From positions 1 to 23,855 of the forward strand of contig JAIRWJ010000035.1 of assembly GCA_031269065.1 (NCBI GenBank): 23,855 nucleotides of DNA, in the 5' to 3' direction. The notes under the pieces were generated by a model, which was not told the DNA's origin, did not search any database, and was given only the letters and a program-made list of their open reading frames with translations. Positions 7,951 through 15,673 of the stretch are shown here, piece by piece (position 1 is the stretch's first letter; every line of letters starts with the position of its first letter). The stretch is from Rickettsiales bacterium (lineage in GTDB: Bacteria; Pseudomonadota; Alphaproteobacteria; Rickettsiales; UBA1997). Both the position numbers and the translations under genes were made by a program.

Positions 7951-8262
7951 ATGCACAAGATCGACATAGTAAAAGCGATAGCGGAACAGACCGGTTGCCT
8001 GCAGAAAGATGCGGGCGTACTAATAGATTCCTTTATAGAAACCGTTAAGAGAGCCCTAAAAAAAGGAGACAAAGTTACCCTGATAGGTTTCGGTACGTTT
8101 AGTGTCATAGACACGAAAGCAAAGACTGGTAGAAATCCCCAGACTGGTAAGGAGATCAAGATCCCAGCATCGAAAAAAATCAGATTTTCAGTGGGAAAGA
8201 CTCTTAAAGAGGAGATTAAGGGTGGTTTGTCTAGTAAAAAAACTGCAGCAAAAAAAAGGTAG
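7951..8262 (+). CDS. HU-family nucleoid DNA-binding protein
   Basis: A histone-like protein that dimerises, bends DNA and compacts the nucleoid. The 103-residue product begins MHKIDIVKAIAE, contains the conserved core GDKVTLIGFGTFSV (about 47-60) and the DNA-inserting arm with GRNPQTGKEIKIPASK (proline at the arm tip), and ends in a lysine/alanine-rich tail (SSKKTAAKKR) longer than in standard 90-residue HU. In most alphaproteobacteria hupB sits after lon; here it lies 10 kb away, next to holA and facing leuS. It has its own promoters. HU rather than IHF is favoured by the lack of IHF-specific features, but by eye the subtype is not certain. Confidence 0.93.
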   Translation: MHKIDIVKAIAEQTGCLQKDAGVLIDSFIETVKRALKKGDKVTLIGFGTFSVIDTKAKTGRNPQTGKEIKIPASKKIRFSVGKTLKEEIKGGLSSKKTAAKKR

Positions 8263-8308
8263 CTTCAGGACAGTGGGAAGTCATTGTTTCCCAAACTAAA
8301 GTAGAGAC

Positions 8309-8331
8309 GGTACGACGGGAGGCGTCGTGCC
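8309..8331. terminator. strong GC hairpin between convergent HU and leuS
   Basis: GGTACGACG (8309-8317) pairs with CGTCGTGCC (8323-8331) around GGAGG: nine pairs, one a wobble. It lies 47 bases after the HU stop and 52 bases beyond the leuS stop on the other strand. No T-run on either side, so termination would be weak or Rho-assisted, or the hairpin protects both mRNA ends. Confidence 0.5.
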
Positions 8332-8382
8332 GCCACCTCTCGTTGTAGGCTCTATCTCGAGTGGCTCGGGGGCAGTACGTTC

Positions 8383-10893
8383 TTAGCTCTGGGTGATGAG
8401 GTTGATGACTCTACATGGAACGACGATCACTTTCTCGATTCGTTTCCCTTCAAGGTACCGCTGAATATTAGGGTTGCCCTTGGCTAGGGCGATAACCTCC
8501 TCCTCCGTTGCCTCCCTCCTAGAAGATACGGTGCTTCGTAGTTTACCGTTTATCTGAACGGCCATGACAACATCCTCCTCTCGAACAAGCTCTTCATCAT
8601 AATTTGGCCAAGAGAAATCGCTGATCCCGGCAATCTCCAGCATTTCGGAGCAGAAGTGGGGAGTGAACGGGCTCAGCAATTTCAGGGCAATAACTAGGGC
8701 TGAAAATCGGAGTTGTTCGTCGGTAGCGGTTTTTGCTTTAGCCTTTTCCAGCATGTTCGTGAGCTCTCTTATTTTGGCAATGGCTCGGTTAAATTCAAAA
8801 TTCTCCAGGTTACGGGTCACATCTCGGATGACTCTGTGAGTATATCTGGCTATCTCACTTTTGGAATCTAGGTTAAAGTCATATTTCTTGTCCAGGACTG
8901 GGAGCATGCCATGGAGTCTGCTAATATACCTATAACAACCCCTCAGGCCATCCTGAGTCCATTCAAAATCTTTGTCTGCCGGGCTGTCGGACATCACAAA
9001 CATTCTCACGGCGTCTGTGCCGTAGACATTAATTACTTTCCGTGTATCGATCACATTGGATTTTGATTTACTCATTTTTATAACACCATCACAGTTGAGT
9101 TCTTCTCCGCTAGTTTTACTGTAATATTTTCCCACCTTCTCTTGCACATCTTCGGGATAGATCCAATCTCCGGTAGTTTTGCTCCGGTAAGCCCGATGAC
9201 AGACCATACCTAGGTTAAACAGCCGGTTGACTGGCTCGTCGATTTTGAAGTAACCACAGTCCCTCAGAGCCTTGGTAAAAAATCTACAGTAGATCAGATG
9301 CATGGTAGCATGCTCAATACCTCCAACATATTGGTCAAGCGGCAACATCTCTTCACATAGTTTCGCATTGAATGGTTCTTTGTCTGTCAACTCAGGATAT
9401 CTCAGGAAATACCAGGAAGAGTCTACGAAGGTATCCATAGTATCAGTTTCTCTCAGAGCTCTGCCTCCGCACTTCGGACAGATGGCATATTTCCAACTAG
9501 GATGATTTGCCAGTGGATTGCCTCTGCCGGTGAATTCCACATCCTTGGGCAACTCCAGAGGAAGATCACTGTCCTCCAGAGGTACCATAGAACATCTATC
9601 ACAGTAAACCACCGGAATTGGGCAGCCCCAGTACCTCTGCCGGGAGAAACCCCAGTCTCTTAGTCGATAACTGGTTTTTCTAGATCCAAGGCCCAATCGT
9701 TCAATTCTGTCTATGATATTTTCCCTAGCCTTTGTTGTATCCAGCCCATTCAGAAAATCAGAGTTAATCATGATACCATCGCCTTCGAAGGGCAGATCTC
9801 CACCTTCGACAACCTTTTTGATCGGCAGACCATATTTTCTTGCGAATTCATAGTCCCTCCGGTCATGACCGGGACAGGCAAACAGAGCACCGGTGCCATA
9901 ATCCGAGAGAACGAAGTTAGCTATATAGACAGGTAGGCGCCAGCTCGGATCCAGAGGGTGGACGACTTCCAGGCCGCTATCTATACCTATTTTTTCTACC
10001 GTCTCAATGGTTTCCTCATTCACTGCCGTCCTTCGGCACTCCAGTACAAAATCCGCGATCTTCCGGTTATTCCTAGTTAATCTCTCTGCTAGTGGATGAT
10101 CTGAAGATAGAGCAATAAAGCTAGCTCCAAAGAGGGTCTCAGGTCTGGTGCTGTAGACGGCTATTTTTTCATTTTCACCATCTAGGATTGCGAAATCTAT
10201 CAATGCCCCTTCACTTCGGCCAATCCAGTTCCTCTGCATAAGTTTGACCTTTTCGGGCCAGTTTTGCAATTTTTTGTCTATATCCTCAAGCAATTCTTTG
10301 GCGTAGTTTGTCACTCTAAAGAACCACTGATTCAGTTTTTTTCTCTCAACCCGGGCGCCACTGCGCCAACCTCGGCCATCTATAACCTGCTCGTTGGCCA
10401 GAACGGTCTGGTCAACCGGATCCCAGTTGACAAAACCCTCTCTACGGTAAACCAAGTCGTTTTTAAGCAATTCCTTAAAGAGTTGCTGCTGTTTTCCATA
10501 GTAGTCCGGAAAGCAAGTGGAAAAGAATCTAGAGAAGTCATAGGATAGGCCAAGTTTCTCCATGTTATCTATAAAACTGCCAATATTTCCTCGGGTCCAC
10601 TCCTCTGGATGAATTTGATGTCTCAGAGCAGCATTTTCTGCTGGTAGTCCGAAGGCATCAGCTCCCATTGGATGGAGAACACTGTAGCCCTGCATCCTTT
10701 TAAATCTAGCCAGCACATCACCTATCACAAAATTTCTAAGATGCCCCACATGGAGTTCTCCGGACGGATAGGGGAACATTGATAACATATAAAATTTCTT
10801 TCCTGGATCATTTGGGTTGAAGCGAAAGCTATTCGTTGCCTTCCAATATTTTTGCCACTTTTCTTCCGTTGCTCTGAAATCATATCCTATCAT
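8383..10893 (-). CDS. leuS: Leucyl-tRNA synthetase
   Basis: A class Ia synthetase that charges tRNA(Leu). With the start at 10893 it has 836 residues. HVGH (residues 48-51, the HIGH motif) and KMSKS (about 606-610) form the ATP site. The CP1 editing domain is intact: STRPETLFGASF and the GTGALFACPGHDRRDYEFA block with its key Asp. A zinc-type CDRC...CPKC pair occurs in the insert before KMSKS. The ATG at 10893 (MIGYDFRATEEKW) matches where bacterial LeuS begins and has AAAGG 10 bases upstream. An ATG at 10926 sits directly on GGAGGT, too close to use it well, and one at 10998 adds a non-family hydrophobic leader. In many bacteria leuS neighbours lptE and holA; here it is inverted relative to holA with HU between. 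Confidence 0.97.
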   Translation of the reverse strand: MIGYDFRATEEKWQKYWKATNSFRFNPNDPGKKFYMLSMFPYPSGELHVGHLRNFVIGDVLARFKRMQGYSVLHPMGADAFGLPAENAALRHQIHPEEWTRGNIGSFIDNMEKLGLSYDFSRFFSTCFPDYYGKQQQLFKELLKNDLVYRREGFVNWDPVDQTVLANEQVIDGRGWRSGARVERKKLNQWFFRVTNYAKELLEDIDKKLQNWPEKVKLMQRNWIGRSEGALIDFAILDGENEKIAVYSTRPETLFGASFIALSSDHPLAERLTRNNRKIADFVLECRRTAVNEETIETVEKIGIDSGLEVVHPLDPSWRLPVYIANFVLSDYGTGALFACPGHDRRDYEFARKYGLPIKKVVEGGDLPFEGDGIMINSDFLNGLDTTKARENIIDRIERLGLGSRKTSYRLRDWGFSRQRYWGCPIPVVYCDRCSMVPLEDSDLPLELPKDVEFTGRGNPLANHPSWKYAICPKCGGRALRETDTMDTFVDSSWYFLRYPELTDKEPFNAKLCEEMLPLDQYVGGIEHATMHLIYCRFFTKALRDCGYFKIDEPVNRLFNLGMVCHRAYRSKTTGDWIYPEDVQEKVGKYYSKTSGEELNCDGVIKMSKSKSNVIDTRKVINVYGTDAVRMFVMSDSPADKDFEWTQDGLRGCYRYISRLHGMLPVLDKKYDFNLDSKSEIARYTHRVIRDVTRNLENFEFNRAIAKIRELTNMLEKAKAKTATDEQLRFSALVIALKLLSPFTPHFCSEMLEIAGISDFSWPNYDEELVREEDVVMAVQINGKLRSTVSSRREATEEEVIALAKGNPNIQRYLEGKRIEKVIVVPCRVINLITQS

Positions 10894-11013
10894 GTCGACG
10901 TACCTTTGAAATATAGCGATATACATACCTCCACAAACAAAAAAGTAAATAACCCAGAAAATCAAGGTACATTCAGAGGGAAGACTAGCAAAGACCATTA
11001 TCTCTAAACATAG

Positions 11014-11041
11014 TTGCCATCTGATAGCAATAGAGCATAAT
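11014..11041 (+). promoter_or_regulatory. promoter upstream of small ORF
   Basis: TTGCCA (11014-11019), 16-base spacer, CATAAT (11036-11041), each one base from consensus. Transcription would start near 11048, only about ten bases before the ATG at 11058, so the message would be nearly leaderless and the GAGG at 11047-11050 might be partly lost. Confidence 0.45.
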
Positions 11042-11057
11042 AACGTGAGGGATAGTA

Positions 11058-11297
11058 ATGCCGATCTGGACCACTCTACCTCCAGAATCAGAACACCCTT
11101 CTAGAGAAAGTATGGGATACAAAGTACGGGATACCGAAAAGTTATCAAAAAACTCTTTCTTCACCGCGGCTGAGCAGACCGTCTGTCCTAATCCAGAAAG
11201 ACTTCTGGTTCTAGAGTATCGTAATGTTGTCAAAGACAAATTTACCCCAGAAAATGGTAAAAAACCACAGGAAGATGACAAAAACAGCAAGAGTTAG
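11058..11297 (+). CDS. small hypothetical protein
   Basis: A 79-codon frame with ATG seven bases after GAGG. The product is hydrophilic, with no membrane segment and a Lys/Asp/Glu/Asn-rich tail (PENGKKPQEDDKNSKS) that looks disordered. I recognise no family. In its favour are a promoter directly upstream and a terminator-like hairpin eight bases downstream. Against it, an antisense frame of 101 codons overlaps it (10985-11290), although that one is hydrophobic/Ser-rich and without a ribosome binding site. It is divergent from leuS. Confidence 0.4.
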   Translation: MPIWTTLPPESEHPSRESMGYKVRDTEKLSKNSFFTAAEQTVCPNPERLLVLEYRNVVKDKFTPENGKKPQEDDKNSKS

Positions 11298-11305
11298 CAG
11301 ATAGA

Positions 11306-11340
11306 ACAACAAAAAATAGATCTATTTTGTTGTCTTTCGG
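11306..11340 (+). terminator. hairpin plus T-rich tail after small ORF
   Basis: ACAACAAAA (11306-11314) pairs with TTTTGTTGT (11325-11333) around a 10-base loop containing the palindrome TAGATCTA. CTTTCGG and a T-rich stretch follow. Because the stem is A/T-rich it can act on either strand. Confidence 0.4.
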
Positions 11341-11591
11341 TTGTTTGTCTTTTATTTTTTGAAGGAGATGTAGTCGTTTATAGTGAGCTATAGATAGCCA
11401 AATGAAGGGACGGAATCGCTTATCCATGGGTTGACTTTATCTAGAAAACTCTGGACCACAGCTAGTCATTAATATTATTCTCAGAGGAAACTATTACACG
11501 GTTAGTGTATTCTAGAGAACTCCCAGACTAAAACCACCAGCAAGTATATTATTATAGGACCGGCACATACTTTCCCCTCCCCTTCCCGAAC

Positions 11592-11905
11592 CCACAGGTT
11601 TGATGTAAGGACGACAAGAATCAGCTCTACTAACCCCCACCCTGACCCTCCCCCGAGTTTCTCTGAAACCTGAGGGAGGAAAAGAATTTCAACCCTCGGT
11701 GAGAACCACTAGGGAAGGATAAAGGAGGGGGTTAGATTTCCCCCGAACCTGTGGTCCGAGGGGGGAACAGACTTTCAGCTTTGACAGAATCACACCGGAG
11801 TATAGGAATATGAGAAAGTCACAGATAATAGCTCAGTTTCTCATATGTCTGGCCTATTCCCATAGGACGGTGTGACAGCCATTATACCCCGGTTTTTCTT
11901 TCCTA
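11592..11905 (+). ncRNA. candidate large structured RNA in ORF-free region
   Basis: No protein frame exists in 11428-11999, yet complementary segments nest in order. H1: 11592-11602 with 11744-11754 (11 pairs, one wobble). H2: CTAACCCCC (11630-11638) with GGGGGTTAG (11727-11735). Hairpin A: CCTCCC (11647-11652) with GGGAGG (11674-11679), then GTTTC/GAAAC (11657-11661/11665-11669). Hairpin B: CCCT/AGGG (11693-11696/11711-11714) and GGT/ACC closed by a GAGA tetraloop (11701-11704). TTCCCCC (11738-11744) can pair with GGGGGAA (11761-11767), crossing H1 as a pseudoknot or replacing it. A second domain: TCACACCG (11790-11797) with CGGTGTGA (11868-11875), ATATGAGAAA/TTTCTCATAT (11808-11817/11837-11846), and side hairpin CCTAT/ATAGG (11853-11857/11862-11866). 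A T-rich run follows (11893-11900). The GNRA-type loop and T-run favour the plus strand. I see no RNase P, tmRNA, SRP or tRNA signature. Confidence 0.5.
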
Positions 11906-11936
11906 TCTTTTCTTTGCCTATTTGAGTCTGCCTGTC

Positions 11937-11959
11937 AATTCTCTGGATCAGGGAGAAAT
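11937..11959. other. small inverted repeat past the MORN gene end
   Basis: TTCTCT (11939-11944) pairs with GGAGAA (11952-11957), one wobble, about 40 bases beyond the stop of the minus-strand MORN gene. No T-run on that strand; a weak terminator candidate only. Confidence 0.25.
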
Positions 11960-11999
11960 TTGGACGAAAAAGCGACTTGAAAAAGTTCTATAGAAAACT

Positions 12000-12830
12000 C
12001 TAAAACTCCATATTTTTTGTCTCATTTCTATAGACAATTTCGTCGAACTCTTCTTCAATTCGTTTATAATTTTCTCGCCTAAAGACGCTTGGATTCAGGT
12101 GATCTATGTCTGCAAGTCTACGATCCACAGAGCCAAAACCAAGAAACTTTAGAGACCTGCATCTTAAATATTCGGTTTTGGACTGAAGAGTTTCAACACC
12201 ATTTTTGAAAGAGCATTTATACTGGAAACCATTTGAATCAGTGATCCTGCCTTTACCATTTTCTTTGCCATCTATGTGGAGACCCTCATAGGTAAATCTT
12301 CCACCCTCCGACATCTTTCTCATGGTTCCTTCTCCTACGGGTATACCATCAGAATTAAATTCTCCTTCGCAGTAGAAAAAATTTCCCCACCCAGACACAG
12401 TAAATCTACCATAGACAACCTTATTATTCTCAAAACCACCAAGAAAATGGCCTACTTCATTTCCATTTCTTCTATTCAGATATTTTAATTCCGCCATTCC
12501 ATAACGTACTTCTATGAATTTGCTAGTGTGCACATTCCATATGAATGGCCCTTCGTATTTTACTCCAATGTCCTCGTTAGGTTTCTGGGGAAGCCCCAGA
12601 ATTTTGAATAGATTCGGCAAATCTGGGCCCCTGAGGTCTTCTTTAGTAATATCCACGATACCATTGTTACACAGATATTCTGCATCATGTTCATCGCCAC
12701 TTCTTCCCCACACTTCCCATCCATGTTTCTGTTCAAGCGCTCTTTTTTCTTTTTCTCCTACCAAATACCTTCTCATTATTTCCTCTTCCCTTTTTTCTCT
12801 CTTCAGTCCTTCAACACACATTGGCTTCAT
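12000..12830 (-). CDS. MORN-repeat protein
   Basis: Exact function unknown. The 276-residue product starts with a charged helical segment (KREKREEEIMRRYLVGEKEKRALEQ), continues with a non-repetitive region, and from about residue 88 carries MORN-type beta-hairpin repeats: YEGPFIWN..., FLGGFENNKVVYGRF, YCEGEFNSDGIPVGEGTM, YEGLHIDGKENGKGRI, YKCSFKNGVETL. No signal peptide or membrane segment. It follows the pseudokinase gene by 38 bases on the same strand, so the two are probably co-transcribed. The start is uncertain: ATGs at 12830, 12821 and 12776 are in frame, and the last has the best ribosome binding site (GAGGAAATA). MORN repeats elsewhere bind lipid or partner proteins and are common in effectors of intracellular bacteria; that role here is inference. 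Confidence 0.75.
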   Translation of the reverse strand: MKPMCVEGLKREKREEEIMRRYLVGEKEKRALEQKHGWEVWGRSGDEHDAEYLCNNGIVDITKEDLRGPDLPNLFKILGLPQKPNEDIGVKYEGPFIWNVHTSKFIEVRYGMAELKYLNRRNGNEVGHFLGGFENNKVVYGRFTVSGWGNFFYCEGEFNSDGIPVGEGTMRKMSEGGRFTYEGLHIDGKENGKGRITDSNGFQYKCSFKNGVETLQSKTEYLRCRSLKFLGFGSVDRRLADIDHLNPSVFRRENYKRIEEEFDEIVYRNETKNMEF

Positions 12831-12868
12831 ACCCAGAAGAAACCATTCTTTCTCTCTATTTTTTCTAT

Positions 12869-14860
12869 TTATTCTTTCTTTCTTCCTTCTTCTTCCACGT
12901 CTTCTTCCACTTTATCTACCATGTGTGTTAGAAGTTCGTACACCGTAGGTCTTTCGTTGGGGTTGGGTTCCATCATCGCTGAGATTACTTCGACCAGTAC
13001 CTGGTCTGTCAGGTAATGTGACAGCTGCTCTCTGACTTTATTTTTGGATCCACGTACATCCTCCCAGGGCAATGACCCTGTGACCATATGGTATAACAGC
13101 ACTCCCAGAGCATATATGTCGGACTTTTTAGAGTATATCTCATGCTCATTCTTATATTTGTGATCTCCCCTCAGAATCTCCGGGGCCAGATATGGGTGTT
13201 CAGCTGATCCTATTTTCACATCGTCATTGTGACGATCAAGAAAGTCGCCATAGTCTCTCAGATTGTAAAGTTCTCTAATCACCATATTTTTGTTTATTTC
13301 GTCAAAGCCAATGCTATTAGTGCTTACATACCCGAGAAGTATTTCAAGTCTATGAAGTTCCGCCAAGGATGACAGTAGCTTTCCGAGAACTTCTGTGTCC
13401 ATAAACTTTGGAATAGATTCGATCTCCTCTAAGCTCTTCAGTTCAGAATTATCCAGTATAATGTAGTGCCTGCCCGATGTGACCATATTCGGCATGGACG
13501 ATAGACATGGATGTCTGTAAGCATCATTGACGGTTGGAAGATAACTAAAAATATCACTACTTATAGCGTTTTTAACATCTTGATGAAAAACTATAACATC
13601 AAGATATTTGTCCATTTTTTCGCTAAAAACTTTAAAAATACCTCTTTGCATATTTCTATCAATCTCAACAACTTTATTACCGCCAACTATCAAATCGTCC
13701 AGAGTTGTTTCGGTCAGGGATAGGCCTGGAACACGGTTTTTTCCCTCGGTATGGCAATTGTAGTGCTCATTGTAGTATTGGTTTATGCCATGATTTCCGT
13801 ATCTGCTGTAGAGATATTTGGGAAAAATGTTCACCGTACTTCTCAGAATTTTTGTAAGGCCATATTCTACCTCTCTCCGAGCATACATATTATAGAAACA
13901 ACAATTAATCAATTTCCTAGCAAGTTCCAGTGCCTTCTGCAATTCAGCGTCCGGAGACAAAGTCTCCTTGACCAGAGACTTTAAAATCCTAAAGAGTTTG
14001 TCGCCCCTGTCTAGATCTTCATACGGGTTCGACATTTTGGATAGTCCATCACTGATTTTCTCAAGATTCTTGAAAAAATGTCCATCCCTGGACACAAATG
14101 TCTGGTAAAGTATAATTCCTAAAGACCACAGGTCGGTCCTATCGAATGTCTCACTATTCATAGCTTCAGGTGCGATAAAATAATCATTTGCAGCACAATT
14201 CTCTAAGCATGCTGGCACTTGCTCGGGATTTTTTCTCATTAGTTCAAAATTACCTAAGGCAAGGGTATTACCATATCCGCTGTTATAGGCTCTTTCGATA
14301 TAAATAAGATTATTATAGTCTCTGACATAAATACTATTGGGATTCAAACCGAAATGAACAATTTTCTCCTTCTTGAAATGATCCAGCATACTAAGTATAC
14401 ACATCATATTGTGCGGATCTCTGAGTATTTTCCTGGCTTCTTCGGAACTCAGTTCGGCAAGTGTTTTTTCACAGTATTCCGATATGGTAATGCTCCTAGC
14501 TGCATCAATCTTGTAAATATGAACTATATCTAGAATGTCACAGGTCTTCGATGGTGCGATATGACCTCTCTTCCCCAGCGGTGATATCCAGTGGTTCTTC
14601 TCCTCCAGATCTCTGCACACAGTATTCCCATCGATGGGCTCATTCTTGTTAACTCCATCGGATCTGGGTACCCTCAGCATGTACTTTCTCTGGGCGGCAT
14701 CCTGGACACAATAGACCTCGGCAAACTCATCTCCTCTCATAGGTTCTATGGGCTTACCATCGACAATCAGCTCTTGAGTCTGTTGCCTGTCAGAGGCAGT
14801 TAGCACCACAGTCTTGAACAGACCACTACCCTCCAGGGCTCTCTTCATTTCTTCATACAT
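12869..14860 (-). CDS. Tandem protein-kinase-fold protein, both domains pseudokinase-like
   Basis: A 663-residue protein with two kinase-like domains (about 25-330 and 385-655). Domain 1 has HFGLNPNSI (169-177) where active kinases have HRDxKxxN, ERA (189-191) for DFG, Arg63 at the ATP-binding Lys position, but intact APE (230-232) and DLWSLGIILYQ (from Asp243). Domain 2 has LGYVSTNSI (from 509), ELY (530-532) for DFG, APE (559-561), DIYALGVLLYHMVTGSLPW (from Asp581) and NERP (Arg637). Both lack the catalytic Asp, metal Asp and Asn (Ser in both), so both are probably inactive scaffolds. The start at 14860 has AGGAG five bases upstream; an ATG at 14962 lies upstream of the promoter. The tail is Glu-rich. 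It heads a cassette with the MORN gene. Eukaryote-like origin is inferred. Confidence 0.82.
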   Translation of the reverse strand: MYEEMKRALEGSGLFKTVVLTASDRQQTQELIVDGKPIEPMRGDEFAEVYCVQDAAQRKYMLRVPRSDGVNKNEPIDGNTVCRDLEEKNHWISPLGKRGHIAPSKTCDILDIVHIYKIDAARSITISEYCEKTLAELSSEEARKILRDPHNMMCILSMLDHFKKEKIVHFGLNPNSIYVRDYNNLIYIERAYNSGYGNTLALGNFELMRKNPEQVPACLENCAANDYFIAPEAMNSETFDRTDLWSLGIILYQTFVSRDGHFFKNLEKISDGLSKMSNPYEDLDRGDKLFRILKSLVKETLSPDAELQKALELARKLINCCFYNMYARREVEYGLTKILRSTVNIFPKYLYSRYGNHGINQYYNEHYNCHTEGKNRVPGLSLTETTLDDLIVGGNKVVEIDRNMQRGIFKVFSEKMDKYLDVIVFHQDVKNAISSDIFSYLPTVNDAYRHPCLSSMPNMVTSGRHYIILDNSELKSLEEIESIPKFMDTEVLGKLLSSLAELHRLEILLGYVSTNSIGFDEINKNMVIRELYNLRDYGDFLDRHNDDVKIGSAEHPYLAPEILRGDHKYKNEHEIYSKKSDIYALGVLLYHMVTGSLPWEDVRGSKNKVREQLSHYLTDQVLVEVISAMMEPNPNERPTVYELLTHMVDKVEEDVEEEGRKKE

Positions 14861-14901
14861 AAAAACTCCTAATTTTTTTAAGAAAACTTTACTCTCCCAG
14901 G

Positions 14902-14929
14902 ATGATAGCACAAAATGAATTACAAGCAA
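14902..14929 (-). promoter_or_regulatory. promoter of pseudokinase-MORN cassette
   Basis: Read on the minus strand: TTGCTT (14929-14924), 16-base spacer, TATCAT (14907-14902). It gives a leader of about 35 bases ending in AGGAG and excludes the upstream ATG at 14962. Confidence 0.5.
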
Positions 14930-15107
14930 TATATTTTTTGAAAAAATTTTGGGGACTGCCATTTTCTATATACTATTATCAGATTTGCTGAATTTTCTGG
15001 TTCTCCTGCTGAGTCTAGCTAGGTTAATTTCTAATTCTCGGGTTTATGGATTCTATAAAGCAGGTTTCAGATTTACTGGCTATGTGTTGCTGAAGAATCT
15101 GGTGTTT

Positions 15108-15525
15108 CTATATTTCTTTCTCTAGTCTAGATACTTTCGGGAATATATTTTGTTGGGTTAGATGAACTTTTTTCATTTGAGTCACCATCTCACCTATTTC
15201 TAATACTTCTATGTTCTTTTTCTCCACAGTTCCTTCTCTTGCCTCCTCTAGGTTTTTTCTAACCTTCCCATCAAATTTTCTAAACCATTTCAGTATAGGT
15301 GGACTAGGTACATTCTCTAGCCTTTCCAGACTTCTCAGACCTATTTTCTCCAGGTAGAGCGCTTTAGAACTCCTAATTATCTTCTCTTCGGAGTATTTTA
15401 CTCTTCTATCTTTTCCTTCTCTAAAAGTTCTTCTGCAATCTCTACAGAGTAATTCCTTTGTTTACCACTACTATACCACTTCGTTTATATTTTACACCTT
15501 CGACACACGTAGAACCAACCCCCTA
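15108..15525 (-). pseudogene. IS1-family transposase remnant, frameshifted
   Basis: Hidden on the minus strand in two frames. Frame A (about 15525-15447) gives YVCRRCKI, an in-frame TAA, then TKWYSSGKQRNY. Frame B (15455-15108) takes over with LLCRDCRRTFREGKDRR, VKYSEEKII, ALYLEKIGLRSLERL and ILKWFRKFDGKVRK, then degrades to a TAG. This order (CxxC, KW...GKQRY, CxxC, R-x-F, helix-turn-helix, LKWIRK) is the N-terminal zinc-ribbon plus HTH module of IS1-family transposases. The DDE domain is essentially missing: only a vague trace remains (MVTQMKKVHL). No terminal repeats were identified. One stop, one frameshift and the truncation show it is dead. Confidence 0.7.
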
Positions 15526-15673
15526 TGACTAACCTGGACTAACGTTACAGGGTTAGATTTTAAAAGTTTATATAGAGTTGGCAGTCCTGAAGTGGGATAT
15601 AATATTTCCGTTGATTTTATAAACGTTTTATGTAGTCTACCCCGGACAACTCTTAACTTTTTCAGGTATATTT
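15526..15673 (+). promoter_or_regulatory. upstream region of dCMP deaminase operon
   Basis: A perfect TATAAT lies at 15598-15603, but the only fair -35 (TTGGCA at 15578-15583) is just 14 bases away; an overlapping TAATAT at 15600 would give 16. A second possibility is TTGATT at 15611. Promoter position is therefore uncertain. Confidence 0.3.

Noticed and set aside
10894..10998. Longer LeuS with a hydrophobic 35-residue leader
   Set aside because: It matches no LeuS family N-terminus; cytosolic synthetases have no such leader.
11592..11905. Identification as RNase P RNA, tmRNA or SRP RNA
   Set aside because: The conserved RNase P core, the tmRNA tag and T-arm, and the SRP loop motif are not present on either strand.
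12514..13016. Plus-strand frames of 109 and 144 codons opposite the MORN/pseudokinase junction
   Set aside because: They are rich in Ser/Phe/Leu, as expected for the antisense of Glu/Lys-rich coding sequence, and lack ribosome binding sites.
14861..14962. N-terminal extension of the pseudokinase with a hydrophobic leader
   Set aside because: The promoter hexamers and a strong ribosome binding site both lie downstream of that ATG, supporting the start at 14860.
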